A stretch of 64,000 bases of DNA. Origin: Paraburkholderia sp. Tr-20389 (lineage in GTDB: Bacteria > Pseudomonadota > Gammaproteobacteria > Burkholderiales > Burkholderiaceae). Below are positions 16,359 to 25,466 of the stretch, in pieces (the stretch's first letter is position 1; each line of letters begins with the position of its first letter). The position numbers and the translations under genes were made by a program. Location of the stretch: NCBI RefSeq assembly GCF_017104565.1, contig NZ_JAAGPD010000007.1, positions 1-64,000 of the forward strand, given 5' to 3'. A model generated the notes under the pieces. That model ran no database searches. It was not told the origin of the DNA and worked only from the letters and a program-made list of their open reading frames with translations.

Positions 16359-16718
16359 GGTGTTTGGCCTCGTCCGGGGAGAGTTGACCGGATTGAACAC
16401 TGCATTGCGTGCGGGTCACACGCACGCTCCAAGTGTCGGACATCCGAAAAAGGGCAGGGTTTCAGAATGTAACCTTGCGCGCCGGCACTTCAGTTTTCCA
16501 ATTTATGCAAAAACTGCACCGGAATCGCGAAGCCGCGCTGGTATTGGGTCTCGACGGAATCGAAGCGCGCGAACGTATCCCGCGATAGCGCAGCTTTTAC
16601 CGATAGTTACAAACGGTCGGCAACAGGCGGGAAGGGAGAGGGAAGGAGAAGCACGTGCACGGCGCAAGCAACAGGCACCGTGCACGGGATTGAAAGCCGC
16701 GCAGAACGCGGCCGGAGA
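16359..16718. other. Intergenic region upstream of the glycine-zipper gene, downstream of lysS
   Basis: No gene is supported in these 360 bases. A 9-bp perfect inverted repeat (CGTGCACGG / CCGTGCACG, 16654-16686, 15-base loop) lies 33 bp downstream of the lysS stop and, followed on the minus strand by a pyrimidine-rich run, may terminate lysS. The rest should hold the promoter of the glycine-zipper gene, but I cannot identify clear boxes. Confidence 0.5.
16654..16686 (-). terminator. Possible terminator hairpin after lysS
   Basis: A 9-bp perfect stem with a 15-base loop, followed on the minus strand by a C/T-rich tract rather than a pure T-run. Position directly after lysS is the main support. 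Confidence 0.4.
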
Positions 16719-18257
16719 TCAGTCTTCGCGACGCAGATGCGGGAACAGGATAACGTCGCGGATGCTCGGGCTGTCGGTGAGCAGCATCACCAGACGGTCG
16801 ATGCCGATACCGCAGCCGCCCGCGGGCGGCATGCCGTACTCGAGCGCACGGATGTAGTCGGCGTCGTAGTACATCGCTTCCTCGTCGCCGGCGTCCTTCT
16901 GGTCAACCTGCTTCTTGAAGCGCGCGGCCTGGTCTTCGGGATCGTTCAGTTCCGAGAAGCCGTTCGCGATCTCGCGGCCCGTGATGAACAGCTCGAAACG
17001 CTCGGTGATGCCTTCGACGCTGTCCGACGCGCGCGCGAGCGGCGACACTTCGACCGGATAGTCGATGATGAAGGTCGGCTCCCACAACTGCGATTCCGCG
17101 GTTTCTTCGAACAGCGCCAGTTGCAGTGCGCCGATACCCGCGTTCAGGAACGCCGGCTGCGTCGTGTCCACACCGAACTTCTTCAGTTCCGTGCGCAGGA
17201 AGGCGCCGTCCGCCAGTTGCGCGTCCGTGTATTGCGGCGCGTATTTCTGGATTGCCTGCGTGATCGTCAGACGATGGAACGGCTTCGACAGATCCAGCTC
17301 GCGTCCCTGATACGTGATGCTCGCGTTGCCGAGCGCATCGACGGCGGCCTGACGGATCAGTTGCTCCGTGAAGTCCATCAGCCACTTGTAGTCGGTGTAC
17401 GCGGCGTAGAACTCCATCATCGTGAATTCCGGGTTGTGACGCGGCGACACGCCCTCGTTACGGAAATTCCGGTTGATCTCGAACACGCGCTCGAAGCCGC
17501 CGACCACCAGCCGCTTCAGGTACAGCTCCGGCGCGATACGCAGGAACATCTGCATGTCGAGCGCGTTGTGATGCGTGACGAACGGCTTGGCCGCAGCGCC
17601 GCCGGGGATGGGATGGAGCATCGGCGTTTCGACTTCCATGAAGTCCGCGTCGGCCATGAACTTGCGGATCGACGACACGGCCTTCGTGCGTGCGACGAAA
17701 GTCTTGCGCGCTTCGTCCGTGACGATCAGGTCGACATAGCGCTGGCGATAGCGCATTTCCTGATCGGCGAGACCGTGGAACTTGTCCGGCAGCGGACGCA
17801 GCGCCTTCGACAGCAGACGCAGTTCCGTGCAGCGCACGGAGAGTTCGCCCTTGTTGGTGCGGAACAGCACGCCCTTCGCGGCGACGATGTCGCCCAGGTC
17901 CCACTTCTTGAAGGCTTCGTAGGTGGCTTCGCCGACGTCGGCGGGCGTGATGAAGAACTGGATCTGGCCCGAGCCGTCGCGCACCGTCGCGAAGCTCGCC
18001 TTGCCCATCACGCGCTTGAGCATCATCCGGCCGGCCAGCGCGACCTGCAGCGCTTTGGCTTCGAGCGCGTCCTTGTCGGCGTCCGCGTATTCCGTTTGCA
18101 GGTCGGCGGCGTGGTGGGTCGGACGGAAGTCGTTCGGATAGGCGACGCCTTGCTCGCGCAGCGCGCGCAGCTTTTCGCGGCGCTCGGCGATGATCTGGTT
18201 GTCGTCCAGTTCGACTGCATTTTGCTGGGCAGCGTTGGGCTGGGTCGGTTCGGTCAT
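16719..18257 (-). CDS. lysS: Lysyl-tRNA synthetase, class II
   Basis: A 512-aa class II enzyme that charges tRNA-Lys. An N-terminal OB-fold anticodon-binding domain (about residues 70-165) precedes the catalytic core with class II motif 2 ([20 protein letters not shown]) and motif 3 ([14 protein letters not shown]) near the C-terminus. E. coli LysS is 505 aa. It lies 102 bases downstream of prfB on the same strand, the same prfB-lysS pairing as in E. coli, and is probably co-transcribed. Confidence 0.97.
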   Translation of the reverse strand: MTEPTQPNAAQQNAVELDDNQIIAERREKLRALREQGVAYPNDFRPTHHAADLQTEYADADKDALEAKALQVALAGRMMLKRVMGKASFATVRDGSGQIQFFITPADVGEATYEAFKKWDLGDIVAAKGVLFRTNKGELSVRCTELRLLSKALRPLPDKFHGLADQEMRYRQRYVDLIVTDEARKTFVARTKAVSSIRKFMADADFMEVETPMLHPIPGGAAAKPFVTHHNALDMQMFLRIAPELYLKRLVVGGFERVFEINRNFRNEGVSPRHNPEFTMMEFYAAYTDYKWLMDFTEQLIRQAAVDALGNASITYQGRELDLSKPFHRLTITQAIQKYAPQYTDAQLADGAFLRTELKKFGVDTTQPAFLNAGIGALQLALFEETAESQLWEPTFIIDYPVEVSPLARASDSVEGITERFELFITGREIANGFSELNDPEDQAARFKKQVDQKDAGDEEAMYYDADYIRALEYGMPPAGGCGIGIDRLVMLLTDSPSIRDVILFPHLRRED

Positions 18258-18359
18258 GGTGATGATGTTCGGTGTCCGGTGCCTCGTGCGCGCTCGACGA
18301 CGCGGTCGCGCGGGCGGTGAAAAAATGCGGCGCGGCGGAACATGCCGCGCCGGCTGCGC

Positions 18360-19464
18360 TTAGATGCCCTGTTTCAGGCTCGCGCTGATGAATGTGTCGA
18401 GATCGCCGTCGAGCACGCTCTTCGTGTTGCTGATTTCGACGTTGGTGCGCAGGTCCTTGATACGGCTGTTGTCGAGCACGTACGAGCGGATCTGGTGGCC
18501 CCAGCCCACGTCCGACTTGCCCGCTTCGAGCTTGTCCTGCTCCGACTGACGCTTGCGCATTTCGGCTTCGTACAGGCGCGACTTCAGCATCGCCATCGCT
18601 TCGGCGCGGTTGCGGTGCTGCGAGCGGTCGTTCTGACACTGCACGACGATGCCCGACGGGACGTGCGTGATACGCACGGCGGAGTCGGTCTTGTTGATGT
18701 GCTGACCGCCCGCGCCCGAAGCGCGGTACGTGTCGATGCGCAGATCGGCCGGATTGACTTCGATCTCGAACGACTCGTCGATTTCCGGATACACGAACAC
18801 CGACGAGAACGACGTGTGGCGGCCGCCCGACGAGTCGAACGGCGACTTGCGCACGAGGCGGTGAATGCCCGTTTCGGTGCGCAGGAAGCCATACGCGTAT
18901 TCGCCTTCGACCTTGATCGTCGCGCTCTTGATACCCGCGACGTCGCCTTCGGACTCTTCGAGCACTTCGGTCTTGAAGCCCTTGCGTTCGCAATAGCGCA
19001 GATACTGGCGCAGCAGCATCGACGCCCAGTCGCACGCTTCCGTGCCGCCGGCGCCGGCCTGGATGTCGATGAACGCGTTGTTCGGGTCGGCCGGATTCGA
19101 GAACATCCGGCGGAATTCCATGTCTTCGACACGCGCCGTGAGTTTCGCGGCGTCTTCCTCGCAGGCGACGAGGGTGTCTTCGTCGTTTTCCTCGCGCGCC
19201 ATGTCGAAGAGATCCTTCGTGTCGCGCAAGTCGTTATCGAGCGACGACAGCACGTCGACGACGCCTTCGAGCAGTTTCTTTTCCTTGCCGAGCGCCTGCG
19301 CGTGCTGCGAGTCGTTCCAGACGTTCGGGTCTTCGAGTTCCTTGTTGACTTCGATCAGTCGTACCGACTTTGCATCGTAGTCAAAGATACCCCCGGAGCT
19401 CGCCTGCGCGTGTGCGCAGGTCCGCCAGAGAGGAGTCAATGGAGTTCAGGCGTTCCGCTTCCAT
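18360..19464 (-). CDS. prfB: Peptide chain release factor 2, with +1 programmed frameshift
   Basis: RF2 recognises UGA and UAA stop codons. The gene is in two frames. The short first part runs from the ATG at 19464 ([12 protein letters not shown]) through 27 codons to LRGYL and the stop TGA at 19381-19383. The second part continues in the +1 frame from GAC at 19382-19380 to 18360. The recoding site, GGGGG-TAT-CTT-TGA-C, has the internal Shine-Dalgarno-like G-run, the slippery CTT and the TGA of the classical RF2 autoregulation. The product is 367 aa; it has the GGQ motif (GAGGQHIN) and an SPF-type anticodon loop region. No strong ribosome site precedes the ATG. Confidence 0.95.
19377..19395 (-). 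promoter_or_regulatory. prfB +1 programmed ribosomal frameshift site
   Basis: On the minus strand the sequence is a run of five G, then TAT, CTT, TGA, C. The stop TGA is at 19381-19383 and shift occurs at CTT (19384-19386). Low RF2 leaves the ribosome paused at TGA long enough to slip forward, so the protein controls its own level. The heptad is the same as in E. coli. Confidence 0.95.
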
Positions 19465-19571
19465 GTCGATCCGTATAAATGAGGTTTTGTCTGCGGTTGG
19501 GGTTTGGTTTTTTGCTTGCGCTGGCATCCGGTTTTTTACGCTGGCATCCGCGTTTTGCCTTCGTACTTCAT

Positions 19572-19656
19572 GCGTTGCCCCTGTGCGGGGCGGCACCTAC
19601 TTTTCTTTGCAGCGGCAAAGAAAAGTAGGCAAAAGAAAGCCGCTCACACCGCCAGT
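19572..19656 (+). repeat. Left outer arm of inverted repeat (85 bp)
   Basis: It is the reverse complement of 20077-20161 with one mismatch seen. It contains a perfect 15-bp hairpin (19596-19629: CCTACTTTTCTTTGC, loop AGCG, and its complement). From memory this motif is widely dispersed between genes in Paraburkholderia genomes; that needs a search. Confidence 0.85.
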
Positions 19657-19797
19657 TCTAGTCGTTGCCTGCGGGCCCCCAACGGGTCCCGCACTTCAAA
19701 CGGCAACGCAGCTTTTTCCGCCCGTTGCCAGCGCCTTGAACAGGCGCATCACCCACTTCAATCACCCGCAGGCAGGCAGCGGCAGCGCCCCGTCCGC

Positions 19798-19824
19798 GCC
19801 GCCCAGGTGGCAAACTGTGTGTAG
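19798..19824 (+). repeat. Left inner arm of inverted repeat (27 bp, perfect)
   Basis: A 27-bp sequence starting GCCGCCCAGGTGGCAAACTG that is perfectly repeated in inverse orientation at 19907-19933. The 82-bp centre between them contains shorter inverted pairs (GGTGTCG/CGACACC, CACCACT/AGTGGTG). Confidence 0.85.
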
Positions 19825-19906
19825 GGTGTCGCACCACTTGTGTTGACGCTCTTACGACACCGATCCTGCTTTTCCGTCCGGAGTGGTGCACTTCGATCGC
19901 GACGGC

Positions 19907-19933
19907 CTACACACAGTTTGCCACCTGGGCGGC
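19907..19933 (-). repeat. Right inner arm of inverted repeat (27 bp, perfect)
   Basis: Exact reverse complement of 19798-19824. Between inner and outer arms the two sides have diverged, but conserved blocks remain, for example the 15-mer GCATCACCCACTTCA and GCGGGCCCCC in both arms. Confidence 0.85.
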
Positions 19934-20076
19934 GATGGACTTTCTGGTGGCGCGGTCCATGACGCGGGATTGTGAAGTGGGTGATGCGTGCAGTTAGCAC
20001 GCTGGCAACGCGCGTGAAACAGTGCGATGCCGCGTGGAGTGCGGGACCCGTCGGGGGCCCGCAGGCAATAACAGGC

Positions 20077-20161
20077 ACTGGCGGTGTTAGCGGCTTTCTT
20101 TTGCCTACTTTTCTTTGCCGCTGCAAAGAAAAGTAGGTGCCGCCCCGCACAGGGGCAACGC
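20077..20161 (-). repeat. Right outer arm of inverted repeat (85 bp)
   Basis: Reverse complement of 19572-19656 with one difference. It contains the matching 15-bp perfect hairpin (20104-20137). Beyond it both flanks still show faded similarity (GGCATCCGCG-type and GCTTTTTG-type blocks) out to about 19491 and 20262. Confidence 0.85.
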
Positions 20162-20213
20162 TAGCAAACCGAAAGCACGACGCGGATGCCGGCGAAAGCA
20201 AAAAGCCGAAGGC

Positions 20214-20243
20214 AAAACCAAAACCAAAACCAAAACCAAAACC
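20214..20243 (+). repeat. AAAACC hexamer tandem array (5 units)
   Basis: Five perfect AAAACC units followed by decayed copies to about 20262, ending in TTATAG. Strong AT and strand bias for this genome. A degenerate counterpart (GGGTTTGGTTTTTTG) lies at the other flank near 19498-19515. Such a run could vary in length by slippage. Confidence 0.85.
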
Positions 20244-20305
20244 CAAACCACAAAAACCAAAATTATAGCGGATCACCCGGCGCGAGGGCCGCGCGCAACC
20301 GCGGC

Positions 20306-22012
20306 CTACGACACAGCGTGTTCAACGATAAGCTGCACCCGAGCCACACCATTCCACGAATCGGCAGACAGTCGGTACGCAACGGTAGTCCGCGCCGGCA
20401 ACGACTCCGTATGATTGAACCAGATCGCATTGAACCGCTGCCGCCCGCGCATCAGTTGAAGCTTGAGGTGCTTGTCCTTCACCAGCGCCTGCGACATCAC
20501 GTCGAATTCGCCCGAAAAAACGGGCGCGGGAAACCCCTGTCCCCACACAGCCGCTTCGAGCATCTCGACGAATTGCGGCGTGAAATACGCATCTTCGAGA
20601 TCGCCGTCCGTCTCCACCGTGCGCGCCAGCACTTCTGCCGTCAGCCACTCGCGGCCAATCTGCTCGAAGGCCGTCGTGAAACGCGGCAGATCTGCCGTCG
20701 CGATCGTCAGACCCGCCGCCATCGCGTGGCCGCCGAACTTGGCGATCAGGCCCGGCTCGCGCTTCGACACCAGATCGAGCGCATCGCGCAGATGGAAACC
20801 GGGAATCGAACGTCCCGAGCCCTTGACGGTGTTGCCGCTGTCGTCGGCAAGCGCGAACGTGAACGACGGACGATGGAATTTTTCCTTCAGCCGTCCGGCG
20901 ACAATGCCGATCACGCCCTGATGCCACGTCGGATTGAACAGCGTAATCGTCGTCGAGCCGGCGGGATCGACGCCCGACAGGTCATCGAGCGCCTGCTGCT
21001 GCATCCCCGCTTCGATTTCGCGCCGCTCGCGGTTCATCGTGTCGAGCTGTTGCGCGAGTTCCCACGCGCGTCCGACGTCGTCCGTCGTCAGGCAGTCGAT
21101 GCCCAGTGACATGTCCGACAAACGTCCTGCCGCATTCAATCGCGGCCCGAGCGCGAAACCGAGATCGAAGCCCGACGCGCTGCGCGCGTCGCGCCCCGCG
21201 GCACGGAAGAGAGCCGCGATGCCGGGTTGCATGCGTCCGTTGCGAATGCGCTGCAAACCCTGCGCGACCAGCACCCGGTTGTTGCCGTCGAGCTTCACGA
21301 CGTCGGCCACGGTACCGAGCGCGACGAGGTCGAGCAGACCGTCGAGGCGCGGCTCCGGACGCGTTTCGCCGAACGCGCCGCGTTTGCGCAGTTCGGCGCG
21401 CAACGCGAGCAGCACATAGAACATCACGCCGACGCCCGCCAGACACTTGCTCGGGAACGTGCAGCCCGGCTGGTTCGGATTGACGATCGCGCGCGCGGCG
21501 GGCAGTTCGTCGCCGGGCAGGTGGTGATCGGTGACGAGCACGTCGATGCCGAGCGCGTTCGCCGCCTCGACCCCGTCGACGCTCGCAATGCCGTTATCGA
21601 CGGTGATCAGCAACTCCGGCTTGCCACCCGGACGCTGCGCGGCGAGCGCGACGATTTCGGGCGTCAGGCCGTAGCCGTATTCGAAGCGGTTCGGCACGAG
21701 ATAGTCGATCTGGGCGCCGAACATCCGCAGTCCGCGCACGGCGACGGCACAGGCGGTCGCGCCGTCGCAGTCGTAGTCCGCGACGACCAGCATGCGGCGT
21801 TTGCCTTCGATCGCGTCGGCGAGCAGCGCGGCTGCCGTGTCGCAGCCTTTGAGCGACGCAGGCGGCGTGAGACGCGCGAGGCCGGTTTCGACTTCATCGG
21901 GCAGACAGACGCCGCGCGACGCGTACAGACGCGCGAGCACGGGATGCAGGCCGTGACGGATCAACGCTTCGGCGTCGGCGGGAGAGCAGGGGCGCGTAAC
22001 GATTTGGGTCAT
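20306..22012 (-). CDS. recJ: Single-stranded-DNA-specific exonuclease RecJ
   Basis: A 568-aa 5'-3' ssDNA exonuclease of the DHH family used in RecF-pathway recombination and mismatch repair. DHH-family motifs are seen: VADYDCDGATA (about residue 77-87, Mg/Mn ligands), VTDHHLPGD (the DHH motif), and the DHHA1-domain GGHAMAAG near residue 425, followed by an OB-like C-terminal domain. E. coli RecJ is 577 aa. The start lies 28 bases downstream of the RpfE-type gene, so the two are probably one transcript. Confidence 0.96.
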   Translation of the reverse strand: MTQIVTRPCSPADAEALIRHGLHPVLARLYASRGVCLPDEVETGLARLTPPASLKGCDTAAALLADAIEGKRRMLVVADYDCDGATACAVAVRGLRMFGAQIDYLVPNRFEYGYGLTPEIVALAAQRPGGKPELLITVDNGIASVDGVEAANALGIDVLVTDHHLPGDELPAARAIVNPNQPGCTFPSKCLAGVGVMFYVLLALRAELRKRGAFGETRPEPRLDGLLDLVALGTVADVVKLDGNNRVLVAQGLQRIRNGRMQPGIAALFRAAGRDARSASGFDLGFALGPRLNAAGRLSDMSLGIDCLTTDDVGRAWELAQQLDTMNRERREIEAGMQQQALDDLSGVDPAGSTTITLFNPTWHQGVIGIVAGRLKEKFHRPSFTFALADDSGNTVKGSGRSIPGFHLRDALDLVSKREPGLIAKFGGHAMAAGLTIATADLPRFTTAFEQIGREWLTAEVLARTVETDGDLEDAYFTPQFVEMLEAAVWGQGFPAPVFSGEFDVMSQALVKDKHLKLQLMRGRQRFNAIWFNHTESLPARTTVAYRLSADSWNGVARVQLIVEHAVS

Positions 22013-22040
22013 GCGGCGAGATCAGAAGCAAAAAAGCAGT

Positions 22041-23123
22041 TCATTCGATGAAGAGCGACGCGAACAGGCGCCGCCGCCAGAATTTGCGCAGATCGCCGCG
22101 CGTGATGTTCAGCGTCACCGAGCCGGTGTCGCCGCACAGCGTAAGCCCGAGTTCGCCGAGTTCGCCGGATTGCAGCGCGGCCAGCGCGGGCGCCAGCCAG
22201 TCGCGCTCCAGCGCGGCGAACGCCGCGTTCCAGCGGCCCCAGTCCTGCTCGATGAAGGGTGCGGAGAATGGATCGAGTTCGATCAAGGTCGCATTGCTGT
22301 TCGCGCCGTCCTTGCGCCAGGCGTCGAAGGCTGCGGGCGGCGCACCTGTTGCCGCGTTCGCGGCCAGCGCGAGACCGCGCGTTGCCGCCGCATCCGACAG
22401 CACGCGCGTGAAGTCGCTGCGAACCGGCTGCGCGGCGCCTTGCGCGTGGAACCAGATCGAATTGACGGCGGGCAGGCCGCGCGCCTCGCGCGCCTCGTTC
22501 ACGGGATGCTCGAACCACGCCATCTGCACTTCGTTCTGCAGCTTCATCCACGCGCGTGAGCGCTCGCCCGTGTGCGCTTCGTGAGGCAGCCAGATCTCGA
22601 TGTTGCGGCCGCTCGCGCGCAACGGCGACGCGCCCGCAAGCGTGCCGAACGCGTCGCTCGACAGATACCAGCGCGACGGCTGCGGCGCCTCGATGCGTAC
22701 GCCCAGTTCCTCGATCAGCGGACGCGCAACGTCGAACAGCGTGCGCGCGTCGGCGTCGGCGAGTTCCAGCGAGGCGGGATCGATCAGCACCAGATGATCG
22801 TGCGCAATCCGCACGTGCACCGGTTCCACGCAGGCCCAGGTGGCGTCGCCCGGCTTGCCGCCGTCGGCGAGCAGCATGTACGGCGCGAGCGGCGCCTCGT
22901 CGGCTGCCGCCGTGCCCGCCGGCACCGCGCCGAAACTGCGCGCGACCCAGCGCTCGTGGGGCAGCGTACGCTGGAAATCTTCGCCGATCACACGCTCGAC
23001 GAGCGTCGCGCGGGCGACCAGCTTGTCGAGGGCAGGAATGTCGAGGGAATGCAGCGCGGTGGAGGCGTCGGCCGCGGCGGGCAGCGCGAAGGGCAGAAGA
23101 AGGTGCAGTCGGTTGGCATTCAT
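22041..23123 (-). CDS. RpfE-type conserved protein of unknown function
   Basis: A 360-aa protein starting MNANRLHLLLPFALPAAADA; an in-frame ATG four codons upstream (23135) is also possible. It has no transmembrane segment after the short hydrophobic start and shows Trp/Glu-rich blocks (IEIWLPHEAH, EVQMAWFEHPVNEAREARGLPAVNSIWFHAQG). These and the position next to recJ recall the 'regulatory protein, RpfE type' family, named from the Xanthomonas rpf cluster, where rpfE also adjoins recJ. Its biochemical role is not established, and its naming as phosphoglycerate-mutase-related in some genomes is weakly founded. The family call is from memory. Confidence 0.65.
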   Translation of the reverse strand: MNANRLHLLLPFALPAAADASTALHSLDIPALDKLVARATLVERVIGEDFQRTLPHERWVARSFGAVPAGTAAADEAPLAPYMLLADGGKPGDATWACVEPVHVRIAHDHLVLIDPASLELADADARTLFDVARPLIEELGVRIEAPQPSRWYLSSDAFGTLAGASPLRASGRNIEIWLPHEAHTGERSRAWMKLQNEVQMAWFEHPVNEAREARGLPAVNSIWFHAQGAAQPVRSDFTRVLSDAAATRGLALAANAATGAPPAAFDAWRKDGANSNATLIELDPFSAPFIEQDWGRWNAAFAALERDWLAPALAALQSGELGELGLTLCGDTGSVTLNITRGDLRKFWRRRLFASLFIE

Positions 23124-23440
23124 GATGCTGCGCATTGTATGGCAAACTTCGCCCCGTCGATCCGCATTGGCGGAGAACGGAGGCGGTGACTTGTGCGCCG
23201 ATGCGTACAATTCACGCAACGATTGCGCGCGAATCGCACGGTGCGGCAGGACGGCATTGCGCCGGGCCATCGGACCTGCGCCGGATGACGAAAGCTGCCG
23301 CAAGCCGCCGTTCTGGAACCATCGGCCGCAATTCGCGCCCAATCGACACGGCATTCGCGCGCCGGACGGTCTTCGATCCGTGCGGCGTAAATGCCCGGTA
23401 ACTGCAGAACACAGCGCAATCACGCTGAAAAAGGACTCGC
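23124..23440. other. Divergent intergenic region, rpfE-type gene (-) and lolC (+)
   Basis: These 317 bases hold no supported gene. TACAAT hexamers occur on the minus strand (23134-23139) and on the plus strand (23206-23211) as possible -10 boxes; neither has a recognisable -35. If the minus-strand one is used, it excludes the start at 23135 for the upstream gene and favours 23123. Confidence 0.45.
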
Positions 23441-24694
23441 TTGAAACTTCCATACGAATGGCAGATAGGCTGGCGCTACACGCGCGCCGGCAAACGCACC
23501 ACGGGGAACGGCTTCATCTCGTTCATCGCGCTCGTGTCGATGTCGGGCATTGCGCTCGGCGTCGCCGCGCTGATCGTCGTGCTGTCGGTGATGAACGGCT
23601 TCCAGAAAGAGGTGCGCGACCGCATGTTGTCGGTGCTCGCGCACGTCGAGATTTTTTCGCCGACGGGCTCGATGCCGAACTGGCAGTTGACCGCGCAGGA
23701 AGCGAAGCAGAACAAGGAAGTGATCGGCGCGGCGCCGTACGTCGAAGCGCAGGCGCTGCTCACGCGCCAGGACGCCGTGAGCGGCGTCGCGCTGCGCGGC
23801 GTCGAGCCGTCGCTGGAGCCGGAAGTGTCGGACATCGGCAAGGAAATGAAGGCGGGCAGCCTGAGCGACCTGAAGCCGGGCGAATTCGGCATCGTGCTCG
23901 GCGCGGATCTCGCGGCCAACCTCGGCGTGATGAAGGGCGACAAGATCACACTCGTCGCGCCCGAAGGCACGATGACCCCCGCGGGCCTGTTGCCGCGCCT
24001 GAAGCAGTTCAACGTGGTCGGCGTGTTCGAGTCCGGCCACTACGAGTACGACAGCACGCTGGCGCTGATCGACATCCGCGACGCGCAGGCGCTGTTCCGG
24101 CTGCCCGCGCCGACGGGTGTGCGCCTGCGTCTGAAGGACATGCAGCGCGCGCCGGAAGTCGCGCATCAGCTTGCGCGCACGCTCTCGGGCGACCTGTATA
24201 TCCGCGACTGGACGCAGCAGAACAAGACGTGGTTCTCGGCGGTGCAGATCGAGAAGCGGATGATGTTCATCATCCTCACGCTGATCATCGCGGTGGCCGC
24301 GTTCAATCTTGTTTCGTCACTGGTGATGACGGTGACCAACAAGCAGGCCGATATCGCGATTCTGCGCACGCTCGGCGCGCAGCCCGGTTCGATCATGAAG
24401 ATTTTCGTCGTGCAGGGCATGACGATCGGCTTCGTCGGTACGGGGATCGGCGTTGCGCTCGGCTGCCTGATCGCGTGGAGCATCCCGTGGCTCGTGCCAA
24501 TGATCGAGCACCTGCTGCACGTGCAATTCCTGCCGCCGTCGGTGTACTTCATCAGCGAGCTGCCGTCGGAACTCGTGCCCGGCGACGTGATCAAGATCGG
24601 TGTGATCGCCTTCCTGCTGTCGTGCCTCGCCACGCTCTATCCGAGCTGGCGCGGCGCGAAGGTGCGTCCGGCGGAGGCGCTGCGTTATGAATGA
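23441..24694 (+). CDS. lolC: Lipoprotein-releasing ABC transporter permease (LolC/LolE family)
   Basis: A 417-aa inner-membrane permease that extracts lipoproteins for hand-over to LolA. The topology is one N-terminal TM segment ([24 protein letters not shown], about residues 27-50), a large periplasmic domain, and three C-terminal TM segments of the FtsX type (about 270-300, 320-350, 380-400). The start is TTG at 23441, supported by AAGGA 5 bases upstream and by the conserved N-terminus [14 protein letters not shown]. Overlaps lolD by 8 bp. No lolE follows, so it probably acts as a homodimer (LolF-like). Confidence 0.94.
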   Translation: MKLPYEWQIGWRYTRAGKRTTGNGFISFIALVSMSGIALGVAALIVVLSVMNGFQKEVRDRMLSVLAHVEIFSPTGSMPNWQLTAQEAKQNKEVIGAAPYVEAQALLTRQDAVSGVALRGVEPSLEPEVSDIGKEMKAGSLSDLKPGEFGIVLGADLAANLGVMKGDKITLVAPEGTMTPAGLLPRLKQFNVVGVFESGHYEYDSTLALIDIRDAQALFRLPAPTGVRLRLKDMQRAPEVAHQLARTLSGDLYIRDWTQQNKTWFSAVQIEKRMMFIILTLIIAVAAFNLVSSLVMTVTNKQADIAILRTLGAQPGSIMKIFVVQGMTIGFVGTGIGVALGCLIAWSIPWLVPMIEHLLHVQFLPPSVYFISELPSELVPGDVIKIGVIAFLLSCLATLYPSWRGAKVRPAEALRYE

Positions 24695-25430
24695 TCGTCC
24701 GGACAACACGTTGATGGCTTCTCAAGATTCTGGTCTGCACCCGTATGTGCTCGAAGCGACGGGCATCTCGAAGGCATTCGTTCAGGGCGGCCTGAACGTG
24801 CAGGTGCTGAACAACACGCAATTGAACGTGCGGCGCGGCGAGAAGCTCGCGATCGTCGGCGCGTCCGGCTCCGGCAAGAGCACGCTGCTGCACGTGCTGG
24901 GCGGTCTCGACGATCCGAGCACGGGCCACGTCGAAGTGATGGGCAAGCCCTTCACGAAGCTCTCCGAGCGCGAGCGCAACGACCTGCGCAACCGCGCGCT
25001 CGGCTTCGTGTATCAGTTCCATCATCTGCTGCCCGAGTTCACCGCGCTCGACAACGTCGCGATGCCGCTGCGCATTCGCCGCATGACGACGGAAGACTCG
25101 CGCAAGCAGGCATTCGACATGCTGGAGCGAGTCGGGCTCGCGCATCGCGCGAAGCACCGTCCGGGCGAGTTGTCGGGTGGCGAGCGTCAGCGTGTCGCGA
25201 TTGCGCGTGCGCTGGTCACGAAGCCGGCTTGCGTGCTCGCCGACGAGCCGACGGGCAATCTCGACGGCGGTACGGCGGACACCGTGTTCAACCTGATGCT
25301 GGAACTGTCGAACACGCTCTCGACCAGCTTCGTGATCGTCACCCACGATTCCGACCTGGCCGCGCGTTGCGACCGGACGATGCGTCTGCGTGACGGCGTG
25401 CTGTACGAGGAGCCGACGGTTCCCGTCTGA
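24687..25430 (+). CDS. lolD: Lipoprotein-releasing system ATP-binding protein LolD
   Basis: A 247-aa ABC ATPase that powers the LolC-type permease. Walker A is GASGSGKST (about residues 57-65), the signature LSGGERQRV and Walker [12 protein letters not shown] follow, then the H-loop VIVTHD. The ATG overlaps the lolC end, consistent with translational coupling. The first ~15 residues (to DSGLHPYVL) are a non-conserved extension; an internal ATG at 24714 is a possible alternative start. Confidence 0.96.
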   Translation: MNDRPDNTLMASQDSGLHPYVLEATGISKAFVQGGLNVQVLNNTQLNVRRGEKLAIVGASGSGKSTLLHVLGGLDDPSTGHVEVMGKPFTKLSERERNDLRNRALGFVYQFHHLLPEFTALDNVAMPLRIRRMTTEDSRKQAFDMLERVGLAHRAKHRPGELSGGERQRVAIARALVTKPACVLADEPTGNLDGGTADTVFNLMLELSNTLSTSFVIVTHDSDLAARCDRTMRLRDGVLYEEPTVPV

Positions 25431-25466
25431 GTCCGTTTGGTTGCAACCAGGAGGAATGCTGCGCGC

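Larger units (their letters stand above)
19465..20305. other. 841-bp gap between recJ and prfB filled by a large inverted-repeat element
   Basis: No genuine gene is present. Nearly the whole gap (about 19491-20262) is an imperfect palindrome with two ~250-bp arms around an 82-bp centre, each arm carrying an internal perfect hairpin, and ending in an AAAACC hexamer array on the recJ side. Open frames in both arms encode related peptides only because the arms are inverted copies. Since recJ, prfB and lysS run leftward, the element lies downstream of recJ and upstream of prfB, whose promoter must be in or beside it. Confidence 0.8.

Noticed and set aside
20214-20262. Telomere-like or CRISPR-like reading of the AAAACC array
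   Set aside because: A simple hexamer run without spacers, next to no cas gene and inside the chromosome; it is a short tandem repeat.
19370-20276. Open frames in the repeat element (e.g. 19370-19846 plus, 19758-20276 minus) encoding similar peptides
   Set aside because: Their similarity follows from the inverted repeat. They are translations of structured non-coding DNA, without ribosome sites.
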